Assembly (NCBI GenBank): GCA_964519835.1
Contig: CAZFLD010000002.1
Location: forward strand, 1 to 64,000
Reading direction: 5' to 3'
Source of the DNA: CAZFLD01 sp964519835
GTDB taxonomy: Bacteria > Spirochaetota > Spirochaetia > DSM-27196 > CAZFLD01
DNA length: 64,000 nucleotides
Translations under genes and position numbers: made by a program
The notes under the pieces: model-generated
The model's database searches: none
What the model was told of the DNA's origin: nothing
Seen by the model: the letters and a program-made list of their open reading frames with translations, nothing else
Part shown: in pieces, positions 8,458 to 16,458 of the stretch
Numbering within the stretch: the first letter of the stretch is position 1
Layout: the number at the start of each line of letters is the position of its first letter

Positions 8458-8483
8458 TGACCAGTCCGGCTGACCAGTCCGGC
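8458..8483. repeat. 13-base tandem repeat, two copies, possible operator
   Basis: TGACCAGTCCGGC occurs twice head to tail with no mismatch, followed by a further TGA. It lies 15 bases upstream of the oxidoreductase start codon, in the 229-base gap between two divergent genes. Exact tandem copies in this position suggest a binding site, but no regulator gene is adjacent. The rest of the gap holds the glycosyltransferase promoter and nothing else I can support. Confidence 0.6.
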
Positions 8484-8611
8484 TGATTAGACCATCAGAA
8501 TGTCACCCACGACCCGAGCCGGCTTATTGGTTGTGAATCCGGCGCCGTCGCGCGTATCAAATCAACTATCGGGAATAGTAGGCGCGCCCCGGTTCGACGT
8601 CAACAACGGCG

Positions 8612-8641
8612 TTGGACTACGCAAGGCGACGGTGATAGACT
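8612..8641 (+). promoter_or_regulatory. sigma-70-type promoter of the glycosyltransferase-acyltransferase pair
   Basis: TTGGAC (8612-8617) and TAGACT (8636-8641), spacer 18. Transcription would start about 8648, leaving a leader of about 25 bases before the ATG at 8673. Confidence 0.5.
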
Positions 8642-8672
8642 TCGTCGCACCGCACAAGGACCACGACGACAT

Positions 8673-9821
8673 ATGCTTTTCTACCCGATTACAGAACCAT
8701 TTGGCTGGTATTTCTTTTTTGTTTTCCTGACGTCGGTGTACTCGCTCTTGCTTTCGGCCTCAAACATTCTCTTTCTCCGCGTTGCCACTCGCCGGACGGC
8801 GCCGAAGACCGGTCCAAAGGTTTCCGTTCTCGTCCCGGCGCGAAACGAGGAGGACCGACTCGAGTCGTGCATCACGTCGCTGCTCGATCAAGCTTACGAC
8901 AACTACGAGATTCTAATCCTGGACGACAACTCCGAAGACGGCACGTGGAAGATCATCGAAGGGTTTGCCGCTTCGAACGAGCGCGTCCGGGGCATTCAGG
9001 GAAAAGAGCTTCCGACGGACTGGAACGGCAAACCTCACGCGATGCAGCAGCTCGCGGAGGCGGCCGACGGAGACATTCTGCTTTTTACGGACGCCGATAC
9101 TCATCACACACACAAAAGCATCCCGTGGGTGGTCGCCAACATGGAGCACCAGCGAGCGGATGTACTGTCCGGTTATGCCTACGAGCGAGCGGAAAGCTTC
9201 GGCGAGGTTCTTGTCATTCCCAACTTGTACCTGGCCACGACGCTTTTTCTGCCGCTTTGGCTCGTAACGCGCACCAAAATCAAGTACTTCGCTCATGCGA
9301 TCGGTCAGTTTATTGCGTTTCGGAAGGACGCATTTTCTCAAATCGGCGGGTATAGGGAAGTTCGGCGAGAGGTCGGTGAAGACATTCACATTGCACGCTA
9401 CGCCAAGGCTCGGGGCCTGCGCGTCGCCTTCCTCGATGCCGCCACAGTTGTGTCGTGCCGGATGTACGAAGGTTTCCGCAATGCTGTAAAGGGCATCGCC
9501 AAAAACATCTTCGACTTCTTCGACAAAAAGGTGTATCCGATTGTCATCCTGTCGGTGTTTGTAGGCGCTTTTATGCTGGCTCCGCCGGTAGTGTTGGCGG
9601 TGGGTGCCGCAGTCGGAGCCGCGTGGGCATCGTGGCTGGCATTGGGCGTCGGTCTCTTTTTTGTGACCTGGGCGGCGGTCGTGTATGAGCGACGGATGCC
9701 GTGGTACACACCCTTTTTCTATCCCGTGCTTTTTGTGTTGATCCTTGTAATTGCCTGGCAGAGTGCGGCAGACTCTCTCTCCGGTAAGGGATACGAGTGG
9801 AAGGGTCGAATAGTAAAGTAA
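8673..9821 (+). CDS. membrane glycosyltransferase, family 2 (CrtQ-like layout)
   Basis: 382 residues. It transfers a sugar from an activated donor to a membrane acceptor on the cytoplasmic face. One N-terminal membrane helix (residues 9-33) precedes a GT-A domain: VSVLVPARNEEDRLESC at about 51-67, ILDDNSEDGT, the DXD-type FTDADTHH and EDIHIARYAKARGLRVAF. Two or three C-terminal helices follow. The domain order, and the VVSCRMYEGFRNAVKG segment before the C-terminal helices, resemble the staphylococcal carotenoid glucosyltransferase CrtQ, and an acyltransferase follows as in that pathway. That is a family resemblance only, since no carotenoid gene is seen here. A glycerolipid or hopanoid acceptor is equally possible. 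It overlaps the acyltransferase gene by 25 bases. Confidence 0.85.
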   Translation: MLFYPITEPFGWYFFFVFLTSVYSLLLSASNILFLRVATRRTAPKTGPKVSVLVPARNEEDRLESCITSLLDQAYDNYEILILDDNSEDGTWKIIEGFAASNERVRGIQGKELPTDWNGKPHAMQQLAEAADGDILLFTDADTHHTHKSIPWVVANMEHQRADVLSGYAYERAESFGEVLVIPNLYLATTLFLPLWLVTRTKIKYFAHAIGQFIAFRKDAFSQIGGYREVRREVGEDIHIARYAKARGLRVAFLDAATVVSCRMYEGFRNAVKGIAKNIFDFFDKKVYPIVILSVFVGAFMLAPPVVLAVGAAVGAAWASWLALGVGLFFVTWAAVVYERRMPWYTPFFYPVLFVLILVIAWQSAADSLSGKGYEWKGRIVK

Positions 9822-10621
9822 CGGGCGGGGGGGCGCCGGGAAGGCGTGCACAAAAGCACCCCAAAAAACACCCCCAAAAACACCAACGGTGGGATCGGAG
9901 CCGCTACCCGCTGCTGATCTTCAGCGGCCCGGTGTTTCGGTTTGTGAGCTACCTCGCAAATCGGTTAACGCAGATTCTCGGATGGATCTTGGTGGCGCCG
10001 TTCTACGTACTTACTCCCGTCGGTCACAAATACCTCCCCGCCGGGCCGGCGGTCCTTGCGAGCAACCACACGATGTATCTAGACCCGCTTTTTATCCTGT
10101 GCTCGGTGTTTCCGCGCTCGTCATTTTTCACGGGCCAAACAAGTCACTTTTCAGTGCCGATCGGCGGAACGATACTGCGGTTTATGCGGAGTTTTCCCAT
10201 TCCCGTGGAAAACCCGATCAAGAGGCTAATTCCAACGGCCGCAAACATCTTTGCTCGTGGCCTGTACATGCACATGTTTGTCGAAGGGCGCATGCGCCTC
10301 AGACGACAGGTCCTCCAGCCCTTTCGGATCGGCGCCTTTGACCTTGCAGTTCGTTTTAACATTCCGGTCGTGCCCATCGCACTTGTCATCCGGTACCACC
10401 GGGTTTTTGGTTGGCGACTCCCCTATCCACCACATGTGAAGGTGGTGTTTCTCGAGCCGGTGTATCCCGAGGATGTTTCGCCCGACTACGTTCCGCGCGA
10501 GGCAAACAAACACGTCGCCACACAATTACGCGATCGGTGCCACACGCTAGTGCAGGCGGCCATCGTGGAGCATCGCGGCGAGGACCTACTCGAAGTCCGG
10601 AGGCGGCAGCGGCGGCGTTAG
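9797..10621 (+). CDS. PlsC-type acyltransferase
   Basis: 274 residues from a GTG inside the previous gene. It is a lysophosphatidate-acyltransferase-family protein that moves an acyl chain to a glycerolipid or glycolipid hydroxyl at the membrane. The NHX4D catalytic motif is ASNHTMYLDP near residues 89-98. The substrate-binding motif III is FVEGRMR, where the common form is FPEGTR, and the proline motif VVPIAL follows. The first 35 residues are Lys/Pro/His-rich and encoded by an A/C-rich stretch after a run of seven G (9827-9833), so the true start could differ or the reading frame could slip there. Together with the glycosyltransferase it probably builds an acylated glycolipid (inference). 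Its stop overlaps the convergent Wzi-like gene by four bases. Confidence 0.85.
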   Translation: MEGSNSKVTGGGAPGRRAQKHPKKHPQKHQRWDRSRYPLLIFSGPVFRFVSYLANRLTQILGWILVAPFYVLTPVGHKYLPAGPAVLASNHTMYLDPLFILCSVFPRSSFFTGQTSHFSVPIGGTILRFMRSFPIPVENPIKRLIPTAANIFARGLYMHMFVEGRMRLRRQVLQPFRIGAFDLAVRFNIPVVPIALVIRYHRVFGWRLPYPPHVKVVFLEPVYPEDVSPDYVPREANKHVATQLRDRCHTLVQAAIVEHRGEDLLEVRRRQRRR

Positions 10622-12363
10622 TGCCAGAACGACACGCTTAGGTCCACGATGTGGCGCGTGACGGGATCGGGTGCCGGGATACCGCTTGCATTGGGCCGGT
10701 AGAACGTATGGGCAAGCGTGTAGCTACCCTGGATTGACAGAGGCAGCTCGTCGAAGCGGTAGTCGGCGTCGATACGTATCAAATTGTTCCAATCATAGAA
10801 TCCGTCCAAGAGGAACCTCTTGTCGGGATATGCGTTGAGGCGTCGGTAGTCCATTTCAATCGCAACATCACCAAAAATGGCGAGATCTCCGACAAGATCG
10901 GGATCGTTCGTGCCATGGCGTATAAGTCGCCACTCGAGCCCGGCACGTAGCCCGGGCAGCCCAAGGGACTCGACGCGGACCAAGAATTCGTCACTGTTGG
11001 GAGGAAGACGGAAACCGAGGTTCTCGCCGTCGTTGGTGTAGGTCGTGTCCACAAGAGCAAAAAAGTTAGGGTAGCCGGTGTCGTAGTGGCTGTACACAAA
11101 GGGCTCGATCTTTGTGTATTGAAATTGCAGGGTGGTAAGCGGAAGGAACGGCAAGTCTCCCTGAGCCCCAAGCTGATAGGCAAACATGTTCCTTGGGCGT
11201 GTGAAAATCAGCTCGAGCGTGGTGATCTCCATCTCGTCGACAAAAAGGGCGCCGTGGAGACGCAGAAAAGGCGCGATCGCAAGCGCACCGCCGATCTCGA
11301 CACCCGCGTTGTCCAGGTCGCCTATCACGTTCTGATAGATGATGTTGTACAAAAGCGGACTCAGATAGCCGAGCTCAAAGTATTTGGCGTACACGACACT
11401 TCCGGTTGCGTACAGATAGAGCCAGTCCAGCGGGAAGAGCTCAAAGGTCTGAAGCGCAAAGCTCTTGAAGTGAGTGACGCCACGCTCGTCCGGCACAACC
11501 GGATCCCGGGTGCGGGCGCCGCCGGCCTCGTTCCCGGCCCAGGCGAGGGTGCCGGTCAGGTGCGCGACGTTGAGCCACGGGGCAAGCCGGGCGGATGCCT
11601 CTATCGCCAAGAATGGCCGGGCGGTCTCGGACAGACTCAGGTTTCCGTTTCCGTAGCCCCAGTCGCGGCGGAATCGGCTGAACCGGAGGATCAAATCGTC
11701 GTCGAGGAACGAAAAGGCCAGGTCGGTACCCAACACCATGCTAAACAGGGAACCTTGGACGTCGGTGTTTCGGATCTCGGCAAGCATGTGAAATCGATCC
11801 CAGGTTTTTGAGAAATCATATGGCGCAAAGGCCTCCGGGTTGGGATCGTCGAAACTAAACCCGAGGTTGCCGGCAAAGCTCATAAACGGGAACAGCGTAC
11901 CGACCAGATAGAAGTCCATGATGTTGTTGGTGTGAAACGCCTCGGCGCTTGTGAAGTCCAACGTGTTGTTCGACCGAATGCGGACCCCGATAGCTACCTG
12001 TCTGTCGGCGCCGTCGGAGTGGACCAACCGCCCGGCGGTGGGCACCACCGATAGGTCGACCTCACCGACCTCCCTCGGTCCGGCGAGGCGATTGTGGTGG
12101 CCGCGTACCACACTCCTCTCGTGGGACGTAAACCGTGCTTCGTTGGCCAGGATAGCGTCGAGGAGAGCAAGAACCTGCGCGCGCGTGTACGGGCGAACGG
12201 CCGACAGCCGCGCCACGGTACCACGAAGCTCGGCGACACGGATCACCTCATAGACCGGATCGTCGACGGGGATCGCGATGTGATCCTCGGCGGATGCGGA
12301 TAGGGGAAAAAGCGCGACCAAAGCCGCGACGACGAGAAAAAAGCGAGCGAGTCTTGTTGTCAC
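10618..12363 (-). CDS. outer-membrane beta-barrel protein, capsule-assembly Wzi-like
   Basis: 581 residues. A signal peptide with cleavage near SASA-ED is followed by a helical N-terminal segment, VYEVIRVAELRGTVARLS, then SAVRPYTRAQVLALLD, which resembles the N-terminus of Wzi-family proteins, and then a long region of alternating beta strands with many aromatic residues. The C-terminus HIVDLSVSFWH is barrel-like. Wzi proteins hold polysaccharide at the cell surface. The gene starts in an ATGA overlap with the CapA-like gene upstream, so the two form an operon in a surface-polysaccharide context. Assignment to Wzi is moderate; an unrelated spirochaete barrel protein is the alternative. Confidence 0.65.
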   Translation of the reverse strand: MTTRLARFFLVVAALVALFPLSASAEDHIAIPVDDPVYEVIRVAELRGTVARLSAVRPYTRAQVLALLDAILANEARFTSHERSVVRGHHNRLAGPREVGEVDLSVVPTAGRLVHSDGADRQVAIGVRIRSNNTLDFTSAEAFHTNNIMDFYLVGTLFPFMSFAGNLGFSFDDPNPEAFAPYDFSKTWDRFHMLAEIRNTDVQGSLFSMVLGTDLAFSFLDDDLILRFSRFRRDWGYGNGNLSLSETARPFLAIEASARLAPWLNVAHLTGTLAWAGNEAGGARTRDPVVPDERGVTHFKSFALQTFELFPLDWLYLYATGSVVYAKYFELGYLSPLLYNIIYQNVIGDLDNAGVEIGGALAIAPFLRLHGALFVDEMEITTLELIFTRPRNMFAYQLGAQGDLPFLPLTTLQFQYTKIEPFVYSHYDTGYPNFFALVDTTYTNDGENLGFRLPPNSDEFLVRVESLGLPGLRAGLEWRLIRHGTNDPDLVGDLAIFGDVAIEMDYRRLNAYPDKRFLLDGFYDWNNLIRIDADYRFDELPLSIQGSYTLAHTFYRPNASGIPAPDPVTRHIVDLSVSFWH

Positions 12364-13784
12364 TGTACTTCCTGTGTATTGGTGTTGAATCTATTAACTC
12401 GACCTACACGTAGATCGTCGGGTGACACGCCGAGATTAGCGGCGATAAGCTCCGTGCCAATTCGATCGGCCGGGACGGGCCTGTTTTCTTCTTCGTGGTG
12501 AACGATAGGCACAAAGTCCGCAGCCACCACCTCCGCGCCACGAAGATGGATGTTGGCAATAGCACCAAAGGTCGAGGGAAGGCCTGGATACGCCCGGTCG
12601 TAGTCGTCGATATCAAACACGCCGTTGCCCAAACTGAAGAGCACCATGTTTCCGTGCTCCAGCTCCACGGGTTGCAGGACGTGCGGATGGCTGCCGATAA
12701 TAATGTCGGCACCACCTTCGAGGGCCGCCTCGACAACGGCAATCTGAATGTCGTTGGGACGATTCCAATACTCGTAGCCAGAGTGGAGGGCTAGGATGGA
12801 CACGTCCACGTTGTCTTCGAGCTCCACAAGTGCGTCGCGCACCAAGGCCGGCTCGGCCCAGAACATTCCCGGGGAGTTACCGACCGCTTCCATGTGGGGA
12901 CGGTGATAGCCGTTTGGTTCGATAGGAACGTCGACCGCCGACACAAAGCCAAACCGGATTCCCCGGACGGTCACGAAAGCCGGCGCCCGGGCTTCCGCCT
13001 CGTTCATGCCGCCGCCGGCGGTGAGTATCTCTTGGCGACGAAAGCCCTCGATCATGTCCGCCATGCCCTCGGCTCCGAAGTCCAGGGCGTGGTTGTTCGC
13101 GAGGGCGGCAAGACTCAGTCCAAGCTCCGCGAGGTATGGAATGACCGCCGGATTGGAACGAAACACAAAAACCTTCTCCACCGGCTCACCCTCATCGGCG
13201 ATCACCACCTCGATGTTGGCGAATCCAACCTGTGCTCGCCGCATGTGCGGCGCGATGTATTCAAAGGGATACTCATAGCCGTGTACGTCCATCGTGTCCT
13301 GGATCGTACGCCCGGTCATGACATCACCTACGGCGGAAATCGTAATCTCCGGGGCACCCGCAACAATGCCGTAGAGGCGTGCGGCCGCGACTCGTGCCGC
13401 GAAAGCAACATCTTCCCCACCGCGCCACGTAAGCACCGTTGCTGAGACCAGATTGCCGTTGACGTCTAGGCGGGTTTCAAGAGGCCACCCGGGATGAGGC
13501 CCGGCGCCCCTGACCGTGACAACCGCCAAGTCGACCGCCCCGGTCTCTAGCGCGTCGCGCACAGCTTCTTCGTCCGGGAACGGTACCGTCTCGAGAAACT
13601 CGGGGAGAGGATGGAGATAGCGAGCCGCAAAACGCTCTTCTACCCCCACACGAACGGGAATCAGCGTCGGGGCTTTGTCTATCTCCGTCGCAACGCTCTC
13701 GGGCGAGTCACCAGGAGGCGCGCACGCTACGATTATGGCAATCAGGGCGGCGCCGAGTAGTACAATCCGCGGTCGGGCGTTCAT
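12360..13784 (-). CDS. CapA/PGA_cap-family lipoprotein (metallophosphoesterase fold)
   Basis: About 474 residues from the ATG at 13784, which gives a good lipoprotein signal: MNARPRIV, a hydrophobic core and lipobox IIVAC. An in-frame start 12 codons earlier would spoil it. The first 150 residues of the mature part look like a degenerate periplasmic-binding fold. The PGA_cap domain follows: ISAVGDVMTGR near 160, FANIEVVI, AALANNHALDFG, and GSHPHVLQPVE, the usual metal-binding Asp/Asn/His set. CapA proteins act in poly-gamma-glutamate capsule synthesis, but many members are of unknown substrate. No capB or capC is nearby. It is cotranscribed with the Wzi-like gene through a four-base overlap. 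Confidence 0.82.
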   Translation of the reverse strand: MNARPRIVLLGAALIAIIVACAPPGDSPESVATEIDKAPTLIPVRVGVEERFAARYLHPLPEFLETVPFPDEEAVRDALETGAVDLAVVTVRGAGPHPGWPLETRLDVNGNLVSATVLTWRGGEDVAFAARVAAARLYGIVAGAPEITISAVGDVMTGRTIQDTMDVHGYEYPFEYIAPHMRRAQVGFANIEVVIADEGEPVEKVFVFRSNPAVIPYLAELGLSLAALANNHALDFGAEGMADMIEGFRRQEILTAGGGMNEAEARAPAFVTVRGIRFGFVSAVDVPIEPNGYHRPHMEAVGNSPGMFWAEPALVRDALVELEDNVDVSILALHSGYEYWNRPNDIQIAVVEAALEGGADIIIGSHPHVLQPVELEHGNMVLFSLGNGVFDIDDYDRAYPGLPSTFGAIANIHLRGAEVVAADFVPIVHHEEENRPVPADRIGTELIAANLGVSPDDLRVGRVNRFNTNTQEVQ

Positions 13785-13914
13785 CGGACGACACCGTATC
13801 GCAAATAGCGCGTCGGGCAAAGACCTTGAAATCTCGATACATTGCGATAACTTCTAACATCTCGAACCGTTTGTGTCCGGCTATGGGCGAACGGGAATCG
13901 AGAGGAGGATAAAA

Positions 13915-14493
13915 ATGAAACGAATCATCATAGCACTGTGTATCCTGTTGTTGCCGATGGCGGCCTTTGCGCAATTCCAAATTGGTCCTACCGCTTACTA
14001 CAACTTTCCGCTCTTGGAAGACGGTGAGGCGGACATCCCGGGCCTTCGAAGTATCAACTCCTCGGACTTCACCTTCGGCGCCGATGCGCGATTAAAGCTT
14101 GCCATTTTTCAGGTTAGCGGCCTGGCACTTTTCACCCCCGGGTTTATCGCAGACGACTACAGCTTCTATCTGCCCCCGAGTGTGGATGTGTTTTTGGACG
14201 CGGGGCTCGCGTTCGACATCGCATTCCTACGACTCGGACTTGGCATCGGTCCCAACTTAAGCTTCTTTTTGATGGGCGACCGGTACGGAGAGACCCAAAT
14301 CTCGGACCCTGTATCCTTTGGTACCAATCTGCGGGCTACGGCCGACATCGTGCTCGGAGGGATTTCGGTTGGCTTGAGCTACTTAATGCAATTTGACTTC
14401 GAGCTGGGCGATACTACGGCGGATCGGCTCCTAGACGCCGACAAAACCCAGGGGCTCTTAGGTCTTACCGTGTTACTCCAGGTCGGTGGCTGA
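13915..14493 (+). CDS. small exported outer-membrane beta-barrel protein
   Basis: About 192 residues. The start at 13915 is fixed by the strong ribosome binding site GAGAGGAGG just before it and by the signal peptide it gives (MKRIIIALCILLLPMAAFAQF, cleaved at AFA-Q); an upstream in-frame ATG adds 14 charged residues and is unlikely. The mature part has about eight amphipathic beta strands, for example DARLKLAIFQVSGLALFTPG and LRATADIVLGGISVGLSYLM, consistent with an eight-stranded barrel. Function is unknown. It is monocistronic, with a clear terminator after it. Confidence 0.75.
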   Translation: MKRIIIALCILLLPMAAFAQFQIGPTAYYNFPLLEDGEADIPGLRSINSSDFTFGADARLKLAIFQVSGLALFTPGFIADDYSFYLPPSVDVFLDAGLAFDIAFLRLGLGIGPNLSFFLMGDRYGETQISDPVSFGTNLRATADIVLGGISVGLSYLMQFDFELGDTTADRLLDADKTQGLLGLTVLLQVGG

Positions 14494-14523
14494 CACCGGG
14501 AAGCCACAGCATGATACTACCGG

Positions 14524-14551
14524 GCCACGGCACACCGCCGTGGCTCTTTTT
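14524..14551 (+). terminator. intrinsic terminator
   Basis: An eight-base-pair stem, GCCACGGC and GCCGTGGC, with a five-base loop ACACC is followed by TCTTTTTG. It lies 31 bases after the barrel-protein stop and is the clearest intrinsic terminator in the window. Confidence 0.85.
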
Positions 14552-14620
14552 GTGTAAAACCCGTTTTTTGTTTGCTGCTCATCGCCCTATGATCCGGTAG
14601 GATAAGACGAAGGAGTGGCC

Positions 14621-15091
14621 ATGTCGGTCAATGTTTCCGTGGACACCAAACACCAACCCCGAAAGGACTCCGGCAACCGGCGATCGGCGTTTGTCGCGGC
14701 GGTCATCGCCAACGGTGTTTTTTTGTTTTTGGTAAACGCCCTCTCGAGCTGGAACCTGGGGTTTATCACCAGTGAGTTTCCCGCCGTTCTTACTCCCGTC
14801 AACCTGTCTCTTATCGCGCAGATCGTCGGCTACGCGGCGCTTTTGTTTTACCATCCGCAATCGCTGTATCACGCGGCGAAGATGGTGTTTGCCGGCTTTT
14901 CGATCTCCGCCCTGATCGCATTGTTTACGGTGTTCCCGTTTGACTTCGGAGTGCTCGCCGGACCTTGGCTCAACACCGTTGTGAGAGTTACATTTGTGGT
15001 AGGCATGGTGGGGTCCGGGATTTCCGCCGTGGTCAATCTGGTCAAGCTCGTAGTAGCAGGACGCCGAGAATGGGAGCCCGACGGCGAGTAA
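14621..15091 (+). CDS. four-helix membrane protein, unknown function
   Basis: About 156 residues from ATG 14621, preceded by AGGAG at a five-base spacing; GTG 14615 is in frame but overlaps that site. Four hydrophobic helices are visible: AFVAAVIANGVFLFLVNAL, LSLIAQIVGYAALLFY, FAGFSISALIALFTVF and VVRVTFVVGMVGSGISAVV. There are no charged or catalytic residues in the helices that suggest a transporter. The 3' end overlaps the exported PCMT gene by 22 bases, so the two are translated together. I do not recognise the family. Confidence 0.7.
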   Translation: MSVNVSVDTKHQPRKDSGNRRSAFVAAVIANGVFLFLVNALSSWNLGFITSEFPAVLTPVNLSLIAQIVGYAALLFYHPQSLYHAAKMVFAGFSISALIALFTVFPFDFGVLAGPWLNTVVRVTFVVGMVGSGISAVVNLVKLVVAGRREWEPDGE

Positions 15092-15948
15092 CAGTTGCCA
15101 CGACTCGCCCGCGTATTGCGGTAGCGCTTCTGCTGCTCCTTGCAGTAGCGGCCGGTCCATCATGGGCACGCGGCGGACCGGAAGACGACCCGCAGCGCCC
15201 CGAATCACAGGCGCCGCGGCCACCCGGCAACTCTGATGCTCCACCCCCCTCCGAAGAGCCCGATACCCCGCCGGAGCCCCATCTTTGGGGACAACCGGAC
15301 CCGTCGGCCCGGGCCGACGAGCGGCGTGGCATGGTGAGCAACCAAATCCAAGCCCGCGGCATAGGCAGTCAGCAGGTGCTCGAAGCGATGCGCTCGGTTC
15401 CCCGTCACCTGTTTGTTCCCCCGGACTACCGGCCACAGGCCTATATGGATCGTCCGCTACCGATAGGGTACGGACAAACGATCTCCCAGCCGTATATCGT
15501 TGCCTACATGACGGAGCTCCTGGAGTTGAAGCCCGGCGACAGAGTACTCGAAATTGGGACGGGCAGCGGCTACCAAGCGGCGATTTTGGCCGAGATCGTG
15601 TCGGACGTCTACACGATCGAGATCGTCGAGGAGCTTTTCAGGCGAACGAGCGCCCTTTTCCAGACTCTGGGCATGCACGAGGTTGAGGTGCGCGTAGGTG
15701 ATGGGTACTTCGGCATCGAAAGCGCGGCACCCTTCGATGCCGTCATCGTGACCGCGGCCGCCGACCACATCCCGCCGCCCCTGATCCTCCAGCTGGCCGC
15801 CGGTGGGCGAATGGTAATCCCCGTAGGGCCGGCGTTTGGCACACAAACAATAATCCTGGTGAAAAAGAGCACCGACGGCGCGGTGACAAGGGAAAGCCTC
15901 TTGCCGGTTCGGTTTGTTCCGATGACCGGCACCGCCCAGAGCCGGTAG
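15070..15948 (+). CDS. protein-L-isoaspartate O-methyltransferase with apparent signal peptide
   Basis: About 292 residues. Residues 1-34 look like a Sec signal (basic MGARRR and TRPR, then AVALLLLLAVAAGPSWA), followed by a Pro/Glu-rich linker of about 50 residues, then a full PCMT domain. The methyltransferase motif I is VLEIGTGSGYQAAILAEI, preceded by the family marks RHLFVP and IGYGQTISQPYIVAYM. The post-II region is AAADHIPPPLILQLAAGGRMVIPVG. The family repairs isoaspartyl residues in aged proteins using S-adenosylmethionine, normally in the cytoplasm, so export raises the question of methyl donor. The start at 15070 lies inside the preceding membrane-protein gene. Enzyme identity is firm; location is inference. 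Confidence 0.85.
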   Translation: MGARRRVTVATTRPRIAVALLLLLAVAAGPSWARGGPEDDPQRPESQAPRPPGNSDAPPPSEEPDTPPEPHLWGQPDPSARADERRGMVSNQIQARGIGSQQVLEAMRSVPRHLFVPPDYRPQAYMDRPLPIGYGQTISQPYIVAYMTELLELKPGDRVLEIGTGSGYQAAILAEIVSDVYTIEIVEELFRRTSALFQTLGMHEVEVRVGDGYFGIESAAPFDAVIVTAAADHIPPPLILQLAAGGRMVIPVGPAFGTQTIILVKKSTDGAVTRESLLPVRFVPMTGTAQSR

Positions 15949-16026
15949 CGCAGGGCGCGCCCTCAGCACATCCCGGCGCCACCGTAGCACCCGGTCGCGA
16001 CGGGTTCGCCGCTGCGCCCCGTGGCT

Positions 16027-16458
16027 TCAGTGCCCGCCGCCCAGCGTGCCGCTCGCGGCCAGTATCAGGACGCCGATCTCCGCGATGACAATCGCCGCAT
16101 AGATAGGCTTCCTCCGCCGGAGAAAGAGGAAAAACAGCACGACAAAGCTAAAGAGCACCGTGAATGCAAGCAGCACCAAGGACGCAAAGCTGATGATGTC
16201 GGCGTTTGCCAGGTACGACGGCCACTCCCAGGCCTCGAAGGCGGGGTAGGCTTCAACAAATTCGGAAGCGCGCATCGTCCATATCTCCGGGACCGTTTCC
16301 ACCGGGATAACCGCCGGCAAGAGGCCGGTAGCGTAAACCACAAAGCCGATCACCAACACCACAAGGCCGATGATCACAAGCACCTCGAGGACGGAGGCGA
16401 AATCGTCTTGAACGTCGCGCAGGGGGTTTCGACCGCTTTTGTTGCCGTTGCCCATCAT
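16027..16458 (-). CDS. DUF1634 membrane protein
   Basis: About 143 residues with three hydrophobic helices: VLEVLVIIGLVVLVIGFVVYA, IISFASLVLLAFTVLFSFVV and IYAAIVIAEIGVLILAASG. This matches the small DUF1634 proteins often encoded beside TauE/SafE permeases. The start ATG overlaps the stop of the permease gene (ATGA), and two ATG codons are in tandem, so 16455 is an alternative. Its role is unknown; constant pairing suggests it is an accessory subunit of the permease. Confidence 0.75.
   Translation of the reverse strand: MMGNGNKSGRNPLRDVQDDFASVLEVLVIIGLVVLVIGFVVYATGLLPAVIPVETVPEIWTMRASEFVEAYPAFEAWEWPSYLANADIISFASLVLLAFTVLFSFVVLFFLFLRRRKPIYAAIVIAEIGVLILAASGTLGGGH

Noticed and set aside
11086..11811. 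Plus-strand frame of 241 residues inside the Wzi-like gene
   Set aside because: Antisense shadow of a clear signal-peptide barrel gene; no ribosome binding site and no family resemblance.
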